A stretch of 64,000 nt of DNA from Ceriagrion tenellum (taxonomy: Eukaryota; Arthropoda; Insecta; Odonata; Coenagrionidae). The notes beneath the pieces were generated by a model, which saw only the letters and a program-made list of their open reading frames with translations, made no database searches and was not told where the DNA came from. A program made the position numbers and the translations under genes. Where the stretch lies: contig OY720632.1 of the NCBI GenBank assembly GCA_963169105.1, forward strand, positions 3,224,001 through 3,288,000. The letters run 5' to 3'. Shown here piece after piece: positions 34,701-45,515 of the stretch (positions are counted from its first letter, which is position 1; each line of letters opens with the position of its first letter).

Positions 34701-37700
34701 AAAATTTTTAACTTTTTGAAGTTAAAATTTTTTTTTGAGTCTTAGCAAATTTCAAACTAAATTCTGGTGTTGATAGTAACGGAGCTCTTGTGTGGAACTC
34801 TCAACAGTTTGAGCTCTAAATAGAACTCTAAATTTGTTAATATTAATGCTAAATTTCGTTTAAAATTGTGAAACGCTCAGAATAAAATTAGAAATTCATT
34901 TAAAGGTATATGTTTTTGAATTATACAGCAAAGAATTATTAAAAAAAACAACATTAATGCAAGAAACTTGCAGTGGCCTCCTGCTGAGAGAGGGGTTGGT
35001 AAGGGTTGAGAGGGGGTGGAGCCAAGTGCCCGGGGGAAGAGCACGGACGGTATCCTGCTGAGTGGGGTTCCAAAATGGGCAAAAGGCATACCTGAGCGAT
35101 TTGTCGCTAAGAGAAAGCTCCGCAGAGAGGAGTACCGAAAATTCTCATGCTACTCGTAGCAGGGAAAGCATTTCTCTTCGAGAGACTTCGGCGTGAAAGG
35201 GTTAAAGAAGCACACTTTCAATGTTATTACAAGACATTAACCAATTAGTTAATTTGGGTTTGCAACCTCATTGATTGCTGAGGTCATGGGATAGTGAGGG
35301 GAAGTTCCAGTATTGCAGTTTTGTATGGAGCCAAGCGGCACATATCCATGGTGGGGGATCTGACTCCACGTCCCATAAACACAAAACGAAGATAAACAAT
35401 TTTCTTTCTCAGATGAAGCCAGAGGAGTGCAGTTCTAGGTGGTATAGTCATTGAGGGTATGGCTTGCTACATTGGAGAACCAGTTCGAATAGTAAACATT
35501 TGCTTTGGGGGTCAATGGGTTACAGTTAAATATAGGTATTCAAGTTTAAGATATTTATTTTCAAGAGCAATGTTTTTGGAAGGACTTGGAAAAAAATTAA
35601 ATGAAAGTTATGATTTTCAACAATTGCCAGTCAAATTCTCGAAGTAGTGTAATTTAACTTTGTCTTTTTATTCGTCTTAACTTTTCATTCACAATCTGCC
35701 ATCTTGATAACCATGAGAGAGAGGAGAGACCTGCGTGGGTATTTTATAGGGTATTAACTCATATATTAATGCTCTCCTTGGGAAATTAGCACTTAATATA
35801 GTTAAGTTACAATAGTTAGATAGAGGTATGTTTACTTGAGACTTACACTTAGAGGAAGTTCAGATTGAATGGACATCACTTCTAGAGAAGAACCATAATG
35901 CATTATCATTGCTGATGAAGAAGCCTTATTTGTGAAAACTTACCTCATCACTGACCCATAATTGAGCATTTTTATTTAAGTATCCTACCAGTTAAGGTTG
36001 GTTTTGTTGAATGTGAGAGAATCTCCTCCCAGTTTTATACACTTTCAGGGGCATAGCTCCTTCTAGTATATCCTTTTTTGCCTCACAATACGGTCTACCC
36101 TTATTCATCCCATCCATGAAACCTACTCTCTATTTCTTCCCCTTCCCCACTTGCCCAACATCCTTATCTATTACATTTTTGCGCAACCCATCGCCCCTTT
36201 ATTACATCCTTCAGCTATTTACCCTGCCTATCCCTGAGTTATCCCAGAAGTTTCCTTTCCTCGCCCACCTTCTCAAGCACTCCCTCGGTCATCAGCCTTC
36301 CTGCTCAACTCACCTTCTCCAAATCAACATCCCAAATGCCTGCCGCCTACAATCTAATATCAAGCTCTTCACCTTCAGCCTCTTATTCTTATCCTTACCC
36401 AAGGTCCCTGTCATCAGCTCCCTTCTATTACTAAACACCTCCTAAGCTAGCGCTATTCTCTTCTGTATATCTCTGCTACTATGCCCATTTTCTTCTAGCG
36501 TGCTACCTAAGTAATTAAAATGCTGTACTTGCTTGAGTATGTGTCCTTCAACTTTAATGACCTCACTTTCTTTGTCTTAGAGAATCTCATTTCTTTTGTT
36601 TTCTTATGGTTTATCTTCATTCCGAATATCCCGCACTGCGTTTCTAAAGCATCTACCAAAGCTTGCAGTCCCTTCGAAGATCCACTAACCAATGCCTGAT
36701 GTCTACAAATCTAACTGACGTAATCAGATGCCCTCCTACTTGGATTCCAACCTCAAGTTCTTCCCATGCCTGTCTTACCATTTCCTCAGCATAAATGTTG
36801 AAAAGCAATGGCAAAAATGGGCACTCTTGCCTACCCCGTGAACTATAGTTGCCCATCCCGATTCACCGTCACCCACCCTCACCTGAGCCCTTTGCACCAT
36901 ATATGTTTCCTATCTGGATACCCTGTTTCCTGTGTGGATTAGTCTCCTGTCTCGCCAATCTGTCGCCATTTTCCCAAGTATCTCTGTTAGTTTATCCCAA
37001 TTTACTCTGTCAAAGTTTACTCTTGTCTTGTATTTAGGTAAGATGTTTACGAAAGATGGATGGATAGATGAGGAGATAAAGAGACGTGCGAATACTGGAA
37101 GAAAAGTGGTAGGTAGCAAGTGGAGAATATCAAGGAATGAGTGCCTGTCTAAGGAAGTGAAAATTGCCGTGTACAAAGTGTACTTCTCCCCACTTAGTTG
37201 TATGGTAGTGAAACATGGGCATGTCAGGATATACATAAGAGTAGACTAAACGCCGTGGGTTTGAGTTATCTGAGGAGTGTTTACGGCAAAAGTAGGATGG
37301 ATAGGGTCAGGAATGAGTGGGTAATGGATGAATGTGGGTTAGATGCTCCTGTAATGGACATATATGAAAGGAGTGTGCTTCGTTGGTTTGGCCATGTTGA
37401 GAGAATGGATGAGAGTTGAAGAACGAAACAGAAATATGAGAGTGAAATTAATGGTGCAAGAGGTAGAGGTAGGCCGAGAAAGTTGTGGTTGAGGAAATTC
37501 TCAGGAGGAGGAATATTATGAGTCTTCAAAACAGGAGAGGGTGTATGAAGCAGTGTATGGGGTAAATGAAGCAAAATAGGTTAGCAAGGATAGGTCAGTA
37601 TGGAGGAAATTATTGAAGCAGAGTTAGGTGTACAAATATGTATTTATGAGTAAAACTCAGTGACTCTCCCTACCCCGGAGAGGAGCGTTGTGATTGGTAT

Positions 37701-40700
37701 GTATGTATGTATGTATATGTTCTGTCTAAGCCTTTGCAAAATCAATAAAGCATTCAAAAACATCCTGGTTATACTTGATGTTTCTTTCTATAAGTGTTCT
37801 CATCACCAAAATTGCATCCTTAGTTGACCTTCCCTTCCAGAACACAAACTGGCCATCGCCTAAATAGTTCTTAGCTTGCTCTCCAACCATTTATTGATTA
37901 TTCTTAGTAAAACTTAGGCTACATATGAAATCAAACTGATTGTTCTATAGTCCTCAGAATCTGTTGCAGGTCCTTTTTCGGTATAGGAAACAGGACTGTT
38001 TTCACAAAGTCCTCTGACCATACTCCTGACTCATAGATCCTACATATAAGTTCAAAAAAAGCTTGCCTACCTTTATTTCTTAAACTCTTTAGCAGCTCTG
38101 AAAGTATGTTATCTACCCATACAGCTTTTCTTGCCTTCATCTCTTTCAATGCTTTCTTATTTCACCATTGAGTATCATCGGTTAAAGGTTATCTTCATCT
38201 AGGTTTCCCTCATGCTCTATATCTAAATTAGTTGTTCTACTATAGCTGTCATATAGCTCCTCCTTGTATTCTTTCCACTGATCTTGAATATCTTCCTGCT
38301 CGATTAATATTCTACCTCTCATGTCCGTAATCTCTGGTACCGCTTCCCCTCGCTCACCTCATGATAGCAGTTTTACCCTAGCATATAATGCACCCACTTC
38401 CCCTTCTTTTTGTAGTTTCTCCATTTCCTTGCAGTGCCTTTTCCACCAATTTTCCTTTGCCCGATTGGTTATTTGCTGCAATTGATATTAGCTCCTTGTA
38501 TTTCCCCTTACCTATGTCTGTGTTGACGTTTTTCCAATTCGTTCTCTCCCCCATTTTCCTAATCATTTCTTCCGTAACCCACTGCTTCCTTACCCTCCTC
38601 ATTTCCGCTACTTCTATTGTTTTCTCAGCTGCTCTTACAATGCTTGTTCTAATTGGCTCCCATTTTTCCTCGATTGTACCTATTTCCTTGGCTTCACTTT
38701 CCTGTTCCTTTTCTCTATCTCTTCGTATTCCCTCTTTTTTCCCCCTTCCAACGCTTCCAAGTTCCACCTCTTCATCCTCCTACTCTTATTAAGCTTTTTA
38801 AATCTAACCTCTCAATTCATCATTACTAAATTATGATCCAAGTCTGCATCAGCCCCCGGATAGCTCTAAGAGTTCTTCACACTGTTCCTGAATCTTTGCC
38901 TAACCATGATGTAGTCAATTTGGTATCTCCCACTGTCTCCCAGCATTTTCCATGTGTACCTCCTCCTACGATGGTGTTTAAACCAAGTGTTTGTTACTAC
39001 TAATTTATTTCTCCTACTAAATTCAACTGCCTTCTCACTGCGATCATTTCTTGTTCCTAATCCATATCCTCCCACTTCATACCCATCTCTCCCTTACCCA
39101 CTAATGTGTTCCAGTTACCCATCACTATTAGGTTTTTCTTACCCGGGACTTCTCTGATGATCTCCTCTATCGGTTCATACACCCCATCCACCTCTTCCTC
39201 CCTATGTTTGCTCGTGGGCATGTACACCTGGGCCAATACGAAATTTGTGGTCTGTGCTTTTATTCCTACCACTAGCATCCTATCACTCACCTGTTCAATA
39301 TTTACTACCCTCATTCCCAATTTTGCATTCCCTGTAACTATCACTCCAGTAGTCCCCACTGTCCTACCATCTCACCTCACACAGACCCTAGGCACCTATG
39401 TTCCCTCTATCCATTTCCAGTTAAATATTCTCCAGTTTCCCTGTCCTCATCATTGTCCTTGTGTTTTAAGTCTCTATTTTTATCAGCACTTTCCTTCTCT
39501 TCTTCCTTTACTTCTTATCTTCCTTGGTCCTCATATGACTACTCTATGTACTGTGAGATGACGACCTCGGGGGACCTTGCCTCCCCCGATGCCGGACCCG
39601 ACACCCACTCTATTGGGCGGTGTCACGTAGTTGCCTGGATTCATTTCTCTCTTGAGTGATATTCATTTTCCTGGGTAGTAGTATAGTTGTGAGGGGACTC
39701 CCATCCCCTCTTCCCAACAGTGTTTTTCACGTGACACCATCACGGGACTACCTTTCATCTGGCTCCTCCCCTTTGACCTATTTGGCGTGGGTGGACCTGC
39801 TGGGAACAATGTTAATTGCTCCCGCAAGTCCAGCTCCTTGGGTCATTGGAACGCGCAAGCCCTTCCATGTCAAGGTTGTTGTCCGTGGGAAAGGATAATT
39901 GAGCATATAGATTTCAAACATAGACATTTTGCTCTTTATTAATTTTTTTTGGCAACTGCAGGTCAAAGGTGGGTCAACATTCTAATCTTGCTTTTTGCTA
40001 AAGTTGGTGGTTTCCAGCGATACTTTATGGAATTTACTATACATTTACAGATCCTGATGATGATGTTAATTGTTGAAACCATGGTCATAAGTTATTACAT
40101 TCGTTGTGGAAAAACAAAGTTTACTCTATTCATTCAAAAAAATTGCTTTTTGGTTTTCATTTTAAGGGAGAATCCAGTTTTCATATTTTTTGTGATTATT
40201 CCCATTAATGAACTATTTGCAGTGTTGTGAGAATGGAGAAAAGAGTAACTTGCCTCGATTTTGAAGAGGATAAATCTCATCCTTCTGCATTATAGCCTTC
40301 TAACTACTATGGTTAAAAACAGGTATTGGAAAATGTTTTGCAAAGTTTGCAAAAGCAAAGCAAAAAATGCAAAGTCTATTCCATTTCACTAGCAGCAACC
40401 AACTGATCAGAAGGATGCAGCATGGTATATTTGTAGTGCAACAAACTACAAAGAGTATTACAATGTGTCGACATAATTGCCAATTATGCCAGATATCTCG
40501 CCAGTTACTCTCTTGAACACTTCTCAAGGGTAACATTCCCACAGATATTCAAACACTTCCACTTTGCCGAGTTCTCTACTTGATGTTGTATCATCATTTT
40601 TATCTAATTCATCTTCAGATTCAGAAGCGATGATCTCAACACTAGCATTTCCTTGATTTAATCCTGGAATTTTGCCCCAATCATCCCTGCAGCTTGCTGT

Positions 40701-43700
40701 TTTTGGTTTATTATTATTTCAAGTTCAAGCATAATTATTTTGTAATCAGTGCTTGCTTCAGTTGCTTCACTATTGGGTACCTCCTTGCTGCCTTTTTCAC
40801 TTTTATCAGTTGCACTCGAATGTATGCATAAATGGTTGTGTCACTATGACATGAATCCTCAAAACAGTTTTCAAAGACTAATGCGTCATAAATGTTATGT
40901 GAATAGCAATATTTGTGAAGAAAATGCTACAATTGTGCTAAATTTAATCTATATTCAATGGCACTAAATGTTTTCTTTTAAAATATTGCAGTTAAATATC
41001 TGAATAACCATCCTAGGTAAATGGCTTAACTGAAACTCAATAAAAAAATCTGTCCTCAAAGTTAGTGTTATATTTAAATCACCAAACTAATATACAGTAT
41101 TACATCTTATTCTGAAATCACTGTATTTTTGTCTATAAAAAGTTCATGTTTTTGTCCATAACACTAATGAAGCAAGTTTCTGGTGAGTGGAATGCCTACA
41201 TTTTTTAAAATTTCTTGCTGCACAAGTCTTTATTTTCTGTGTGATGGCTTTTTGGATAGTAAATTGGAATTATGTACTTCCCATTGAATTTGTTGAAAAA
41301 CATAATTTTCTAGCTCCATATTCTGTCAATTATTTGCCAGATATTTGAATTTCAACAGAGCTGATAATTGTAGAGAATTCCTACACTATGGTCAAGGTAT
41401 TAAATGTAACTCTTGGGTCATGTTTTTTCTCTAGGCAGTTGCGGTGAAGAGTTGAAATCAAAATTACGGGAACTAGAGTTAAGAAACGTAAATTTCTGAC
41501 CTTTTATGTTGGACATAAGGTTGATTGACTGCAATAGTTTGCTTGGTTGTATGTGTGGATACCATGGGTACCAGGAATTTATGCAATGAGTCTTTTGTTA
41601 TGTTCTCTACATTCAGCTATTTTTGGGCAGAACAAGTGTGAAGTAATAATTGGATTACCAATTACACATCCCATAATTTTTATTTTAACTTACTGGACTG
41701 AGAAAGTGTCAAAAATTGGGGAACTAAACAAAAAGTAATGCATCCACATTTTTAATAAAATATATTCTGTGAAAATGTCGTTGGGTCTATATGGCCCCAA
41801 AACAGCCGATTAAGAGCAAAAGAAATTATATTCTCCAGGTTGTGATTTTGTATTTAGTCAAAGGATACCTACAAAATTCTATTCAATCAAATTGGACAAG
41901 GATTAATTTAGAGGCACAAACGGGTAAAAACAAAGAAGCCTAACTTTCCGAACATTTTGAGCCCAGCCCATCAAATTTCTACCTTTAAAGTGGCTAGAGT
42001 TTTTTAAAAAAATCTACTTTTTTCCATTAACTCTTCATAAATAAGTCATTTAATGATTAGAATCTAAGCAAAAGCCATTTGAAATTTCAATCAGATTGTT
42101 ATCTGTCCTGTTGAAAAACCTTTTCATTGGGCAGCTGTTGTCTGGAAACTTAAAACTTGACCAACATCTACAGGGATGTATTGGTGAAATATGAGCAAGT
42201 CCTGAGGCTTGATCTTGCCATGTGTATTGATCTTGTTGTAGTGCTTGCACAAAGTATGCTGTACATATGCTTGATTATTATAAAATGATGGAACTCTACT
42301 TCACTTGTCTATAATTTATTCTGTGCTGATTTAATTAGATGCGACATGACGTGTAGGCAGAATTTCTTTTACTCTATGACCTGAAAGAATGGTGACCTAT
42401 TGGGCTCAAACAGGCAAGAAGGTTTTCTCTTTGTACTTGCCTGGTTGATCAGGAATGTTGTAGGCTTGAGATTCATTGAAATAAGTTCTTTGACTGTAAG
42501 AAGAAGAAGCTGTGAAGTTTTAATTCTCAAAGGCCTCTCTCATTGATCAAGTATCCAACGGGTGACTTAATTGTAGAACTGGCCTTTTATCATGAACACT
42601 TCTACTTTGTTACTGCAGCTTTTGCTTCTTCTGAGGAGACCAAGATGTTCAAATTCTTCAACAAGTTTGAACCCACTAAATACTCAACATATTCGCTGTG
42701 CAATATCATCAAGTAAAATTACACATTCCCTAATATCTGTGACATACCATTTACCATAAACTTCAGTTGCTTTAAAAGTATATTTTGTTTCCCCTATCCA
42801 TTTCCTAGTTATAGGAACCCCAGATAGTACCAATTTTCCACAGTGAAACCGATTGATGGCTGGGAGTTTAATGAATTGGCAAATAAATGCATAAAATACC
42901 CAATAAAATGAATGAAAGGCATTTGTCTCCTGATATTGTGTGAATACTATAACACTGCTCTAGGTCTCGGAAAGTGAAGCTGGGTTACCTGCATGAACTG
43001 ATAGAAAGAGCACTGGTAGAATACTAATCATGCATGCTTGATTCAAATAGCTATTTGTGGGCACCATAGATTTGCATTGTAACTGCCTAGGACTGCTCTG
43101 CCACCAAGGGAGTTTAAGAAGCATATTTGATGGCCGAATCGACTGGCATGCTCCTATGAAATTGTGAAAGGATTTAAACATCACTCAATTTTACTATGGT
43201 AGTGAGCATTGTAGAGAATTCCATACGCAATGCTTGTAGTTACTTCCATTGGACTAAAATTGTGGATAAAGATTAACAAGATGTTTAAACAGGATACAAT
43301 GCAATCAGAAGGTGATCTGTGCTGTGCAATAGCTGTTCAAGTTTAAATTGTATTGGTCATAAAAATTGCCGTTTGGTTGTCTGGTTTTCTTCCTAAAGTA
43401 TATTAGTGACCTTCTGCTATGAGTTTATTCCAGGGACGTTAATGGGGGATTTTCCTCCCCCTGGGATGAGCCGAGTACTAAGGTACAGGACCTTATTGCA
43501 AATGTTTAGAAGGGTGAATGGTGGAAGGGTTATAAAACAAAATGGGAGAAAAGTAGTCCCATCTATGGATACAAAGAGATTGAGGGCACAGTGGTGACGA
43601 CTGGTGCAGAGAGATGGAGGTCTCTTCCGAAGAAGGGAGGGAGACGGAAAAACCCTGACCGTATGTGACTTGTTAATCCGATATGCAGCAGCCAAGGAGG

Positions 43701-45495
43701 AGGACATGGGTACCCAATAGATTCTAGACCAGGCTCTCAAACAGTAACTAACTAAGGGAAACTCAAATTCCCATCTCTTATTGTTCTCTCTTTGACTTTT
43801 GCTTTGCTGGAAGTCTGTGACAAATATTCCATCCGCATGTACTCAGGGGTATACCTCTGTATTTCCCCTGGTGATCCTTTGGGCACGATCTTGACAGTCG
43901 GGGACAGGGAGGTGGGGGGCTAAAGGTAGACATTGCATTCTCTCCTTACACATGTCAAGGAGACACATGGCATGTTTACTGTTTATATATCCGAGAGTTT
44001 AATTTTTGCACTATTTTCGAGATTAATCTGCTGGTATGCCATCAGGACTTCCGTTGTTTACAATGTTGCTGTGCGAGTACATGAAGGGATGGGATCAGTG
44101 ATTCCTTGAGATCAAGTCCGAGCAGCCCGTCGCACATCCCCTCCATACTGGTTGAGAGATTGTATTGCTCTGCACAGAATACAATTTAACCTTCAATTTC
44201 TCTATAGGCTAATATTTTTCATTATTAATTGAATTAAAAATGGTGGTATCTTTCCATTTCATCCATTGTTACCAAACATGATGAAACACCTTGACTATAA
44301 CCCCAAACTATACCCATAGTGGCATATGTGATGGCTGTTTATGTTGAAAAATCAATGTACTCTTTTAAAATTCCTTGGAACGAAAGTTGGAACCATAGGG
44401 GGAAGATGGGAACAAAACTTTTCCTAGCCCAAACCGAAATTGGAGCGGTTCCTTTAGTGCTGTGCGAATCGGGGATTTTCATTTCCAATCGAACCGAATC
44501 GAATCGAAACGATTTTTAAAAAATATTCGTTAGCAAATCAAATCACCCTAAAAAATTCGCTTGCGAATTGAATTCGAATTTTAAATCAAACGCAAAAGTT
44601 TATGCAGAGTTAAAGTAGTATAAATTGTCACCATATTTCAGGGCCTTACATTAGCTTATACATCTAAACAGTGGCACAAAGAATAGCACAGAATAACATG
44701 TGGTTGTTTAAATTTTCGTTTCCCGAGAGGAAAACATCTTCCAAACGGACGGCGCGCAATTCGGGGATGAGTGCCATGTTTGGATGCATTGCAATGATTC
44801 GAAGACGAAACTATCTGATTCGAATATTACGAATCATTTGCTTTCGAAGCATCCCGATTCGCAAGCGAACCAAAGCGAATTAAGCCTGAGTCAAGTCAAT
44901 TGGATTCGATTTTGAAGCATTCGCACAGCTCTAGGTTCGTCTTTTGATCCTAATGGGTTTCATTCTAAATATTTTTGTTCCGCAACCACTTTCATTCTGG
45001 GACTTCCATCCTTACTTTTGGTTTGGTTCCATGAACTGAACCAATGGTAGGAATGTTCCGAAACTCTGAACTGTTCGGAAATCATGACTTTAGTTTCATT
45101 CAATATTCCTGGTTTAATCTACTATAAATTCTGGGCATGTATTGTGGTTTAACAATTCAACTAATATTCATCATGTACAGTACTTTGAAATATGTCTTTT
45201 GTGGGAAATGGAAGATTGTCACCAGACACCCCTGTCCTGATTTGGGGTGAAAACACCAAAAATTGCTAATGTGATTATATCCTCTCCACTGACAGAACCA
45301 CCAGTGCAAATTGTGCCGTCAAGGAATTTGGAACCAGCAGAAGAAATATGTTTGTCGTTGCCGAAAGAAATGCAGTCGAATAATACTCAGCAAACTATGT
45401 CAACAAAAGCCAGAATTGAGCTCCAAGATGGTTCCTTACCCGGGACTATTCCCGGCCAGTTCAATATCAACGACACTGATTTCCCACCACTCTAG
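22756..45495 (+). CDS. Host gene 2: five-exon gene of unknown function
   Basis: The exons proposed are 22756-22845, 22918-22987, 41435-41487, 42619-42712 and 45296-45495 (stop TAG). Borders are GAG|GTGAGT, TTTCAG|ATG, CGG|GTACGT, CTCTAG|GC, AAC|GTAAAT, CTGCAG|CTT, CAA|GTAAAA and GACAG|AACC. The phases (0,1,0,1) fit throughout and the sum is 507 nt, or 168 residues. The N-terminus reads MGDSSRKTLGRGQALQRVMA, then MRMANYTNEKIVEFLETISD. The short third exon is charged and helical (CGEELKSKLRELELRN). The C-terminus is polar and ends FNINDTDFPPL. No signal peptide or known domain was recognised. Exons 1-2 and the last exon are the best supported; exon 4 (Leu-rich start) is the weakest. Extra exons in the 18-kb second intron cannot be excluded. 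The introns are loaded with transposons. Confidence 0.5.
23380..24425. repeat. Diverged tandem repeat, about 185-bp unit
   Basis: The phrase 'aatcatccacaaaaagacta' and variants recurs at about 23581, 23762, 23951, 24133 and 24327, spaced 181-194 bp. Flanking phrases ('ctaattcatactcgaaatcc', 'ccctgaagatgtttttaatg', 'taagcacg') recur in register. About five to six copies are seen, clearly diverged from each other. It lies in the second intron of host gene 2. Confidence 0.75.
24427..26010 (-). pseudogene. hAT-type transposase remnant (ZMYM1-like)
   Basis: The minus strand ends with the hAT dimerisation domain, LSIAIAERSFSKLKLIKTYA then STMCQERLVGLATIAIESEI (about 25.00-25.17 kb). Upstream come SFKIHLHFAVLDTAANAVKE with FSQLNEVSGVFQFLYIPDL, then (25.64-25.77 kb) RIDLEFKNILVDANEVAEEV, and near 25.9 kb VCDALEEDALEAFGLL. 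The order matches the C-terminal half of hAT proteins of the ZMYM1/DUF4371 type. Several stops and frameshifts are present and the N-terminal zinc finger is missing. The left edge reads cagggtcggctctagg at 24427, a plausible hAT terminal repeat; I could not find the matching right end. Confidence 0.7.
26011..28021. other. Intronic spacer
   Basis: AT-rich, no recognised gene or repeat array. Short open frames (for example near 26.05-26.26 kb on both strands) have no identifiable domain. Confidence 0.45.
28022..28518 (+). mobile_element. hAT-type MITE, copy 1
   Basis: A 497-bp element starting TAGAGCTGTGCGAATGC and ending TTAGCACAGCGCTA, so the ends form an imperfect inverted repeat. The flanking 8-mers gatataag and aatttaag match at 6 of 8 positions, the target duplication length of hAT elements. 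A second copy lies inverted at 44455-44933. It has no coding capacity and is non-autonomous. Both copies sit in introns of host gene 2. Confidence 0.8.
28519..31189. other. Intronic spacer
   Basis: Holds a (GA)n run at about 30687-30702 and a 30-bp tandem duplication ('cagctaacacgtactgtg' type, about 30740-30798). A minus-strand stretch at about 29335-29430 reads MKEENKRLKDALREAKDK, coiled-coil-like, possibly a relic of coding DNA. Otherwise nothing. Confidence 0.4.
31190..33125 (-). pseudogene. DDE/RNase H-like transposase-type multicopy gene remnant
   Basis: Minus-strand pieces read in order: KLLEVWQKANIPVKAENNIR; LIELFDISRQNVMDM; EFLSTQREDHMSSSMSGVDK; HSRLLGIKNSSLFDKQVLHL; ISVSPATVYRARAMNRTKIA; PHLILHWDSKLLPSV (possible first Asp); LGVPIAPKGTREQMAEVV; GMSFDTTASNTGLIQG (second Asp); LACRHHIHELILKGVFEE; SSGPDIQIFRKFC; then a 236-codon C-terminal part with GALHQARWMVKAIYALKIV and LWYLSETNIGLAFLDERI. 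I recognise this as a repeated, transposase-like protein family of arthropods and cnidarians without an agreed name. A GT-AG intron of about 85 bp (about 32722-32806) seems to lie after DKVFAWK. Frameshifts near 32.33 and 31.91 kb make it a likely pseudogene. It may have contributed nothing to host gene 2. Confidence 0.65.
33126..34371. other. Intronic spacer
   Basis: AT-rich. An (ATA)n run at about 34088-34100 begins a block (to about 34360) that may be a short LINE or SINE 3' end read antisense; no family could be assigned. Confidence 0.35.
34372..35201 (+). mobile_element. piggyBac-type MITE flanked by TTAA
   Basis: An 830-bp element. TTAA stands at 34368-34371 and again at 35202-35205. 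The ends read CCCTTTTCGCACCTAGTG and, inverted from the right, CCCTTTCACGCCGAAGT. TTAA target duplication with CCC-starting inverted repeats is diagnostic for piggyBac-like elements. No transposase remains. Just inside the left end lies the perfect palindrome gtcggctatagccgac, with two degenerate echoes within 100 bp. Confidence 0.85.
35206..36059. other. Intronic spacer
   Basis: Nothing recognised. Confidence 0.4.
36060..39760 (-). mobile_element. LINE-A, near-complete, interrupted by LINE-B
   Basis: Minus-strand LINE. From the 5' side (right): endonuclease at 38.87-39.36 kb (GVIVTGNAKLGMRVVNIEQV, LAQVYMPTSKHREE, KNLIVMGNWNTLVG, YQIDYIMVRQRF); basic linker 38.38-38.77 kb (RVRKQWVTEEMIRKM); RT part 1 at 37.73-38.15 kb (PIPKK, SLISYVA, GRSTKDAI, DFAKA); then, left of the insertion, RT part 2 at 36.5-37.0 kb (FDRVNWDKLTEILGKMATDW, PLLFNIYAEEMVRQAWEELE, and the catalytic region reading RFVD); then the C-terminus 36.06-36.5 kb (YLGSTLEENGHSS, GVLEKVGEERKLLG). 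The endonuclease motif is GNWN rather than GDWN. Many stops and frameshifts are present, so the copy is dead. A further antisense block up to about 39.9 kb may be 5' UTR. It lies in an intron of host gene 2. Confidence 0.75.
37016..37720 (+). mobile_element. LINE-B 5'-truncated insertion inside LINE-A
   Basis: A 705-bp plus-strand LINE 3' end: YLGKMFTKDGWIDEEIKRRA, NECLSKEVKIAVYKVYF, MYGSETWACQDIHKSRLNAV, RMDRVRNEWVMDECGLDA, ERSVLRWFGHVERMDES, RGRPRKLW, then a short 3' UTR and a (TATG)n tail at 37697-37720. The flanks are tctgtcaaag (37006-37015) and tctgtctaag (37721-37730), a 10-bp target duplication with one mismatch. It split the LINE-A RT right at the FAKA-FDR region. This is a textbook truncated TPRT insertion. 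Confidence 0.8.
39761..44454. other. Intronic spacer
   Basis: Mostly AT-rich and structureless, apart from exons 3 and 4 of host gene 2 at 41435-41487 and 42619-42712. A purine-rich segment at 43430-43740 has open frames on both strands but no domain I recognise. Confidence 0.4.
44455..44933 (-). mobile_element. hAT-type MITE, copy 2 (inverted)
   Basis: A 479-bp copy of the element at 28022-28518 in the opposite orientation: it starts TAGTGCTGTGCGAATC and ends CATTCGCACAGCTCTA. The flanking 8-mers ggttcctt and ggttcgtc match at 6 of 8. Internal sequence such as 'cagggccttacattagc' and 'aaaaattcgcttgcgaat' aligns with copy 1 in reverse complement. Confidence 0.8.
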
Positions 45496-45509
45496 GAGGA
45501 ATGGCAATG

Positions 45510-45515
45510 AATAAA
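45510..45515 (+). terminator. Poly(A) signal AATAAA after host gene 2
   Basis: AATAAA lies only 15 bp past the TAG stop, so the 3' UTR would be very short. Other A/T-rich signals downstream (for example near 48540) might serve instead. Confidence 0.4.

Noticed and set aside
43417..43740. 107-codon minus-strand and 63-codon plus-strand frames near 43.5 kb
   Set aside because: No domain, no start or splice context, and biased purine composition explains the openness. I could not support either.
45181..45240. Alternative last-exon start after 'catgtacag' at about 45180
   Set aside because: Reading from there meets a stop (TGA 45238-45240) in the frame of the final exon. The acceptor at 45295 keeps the frame.
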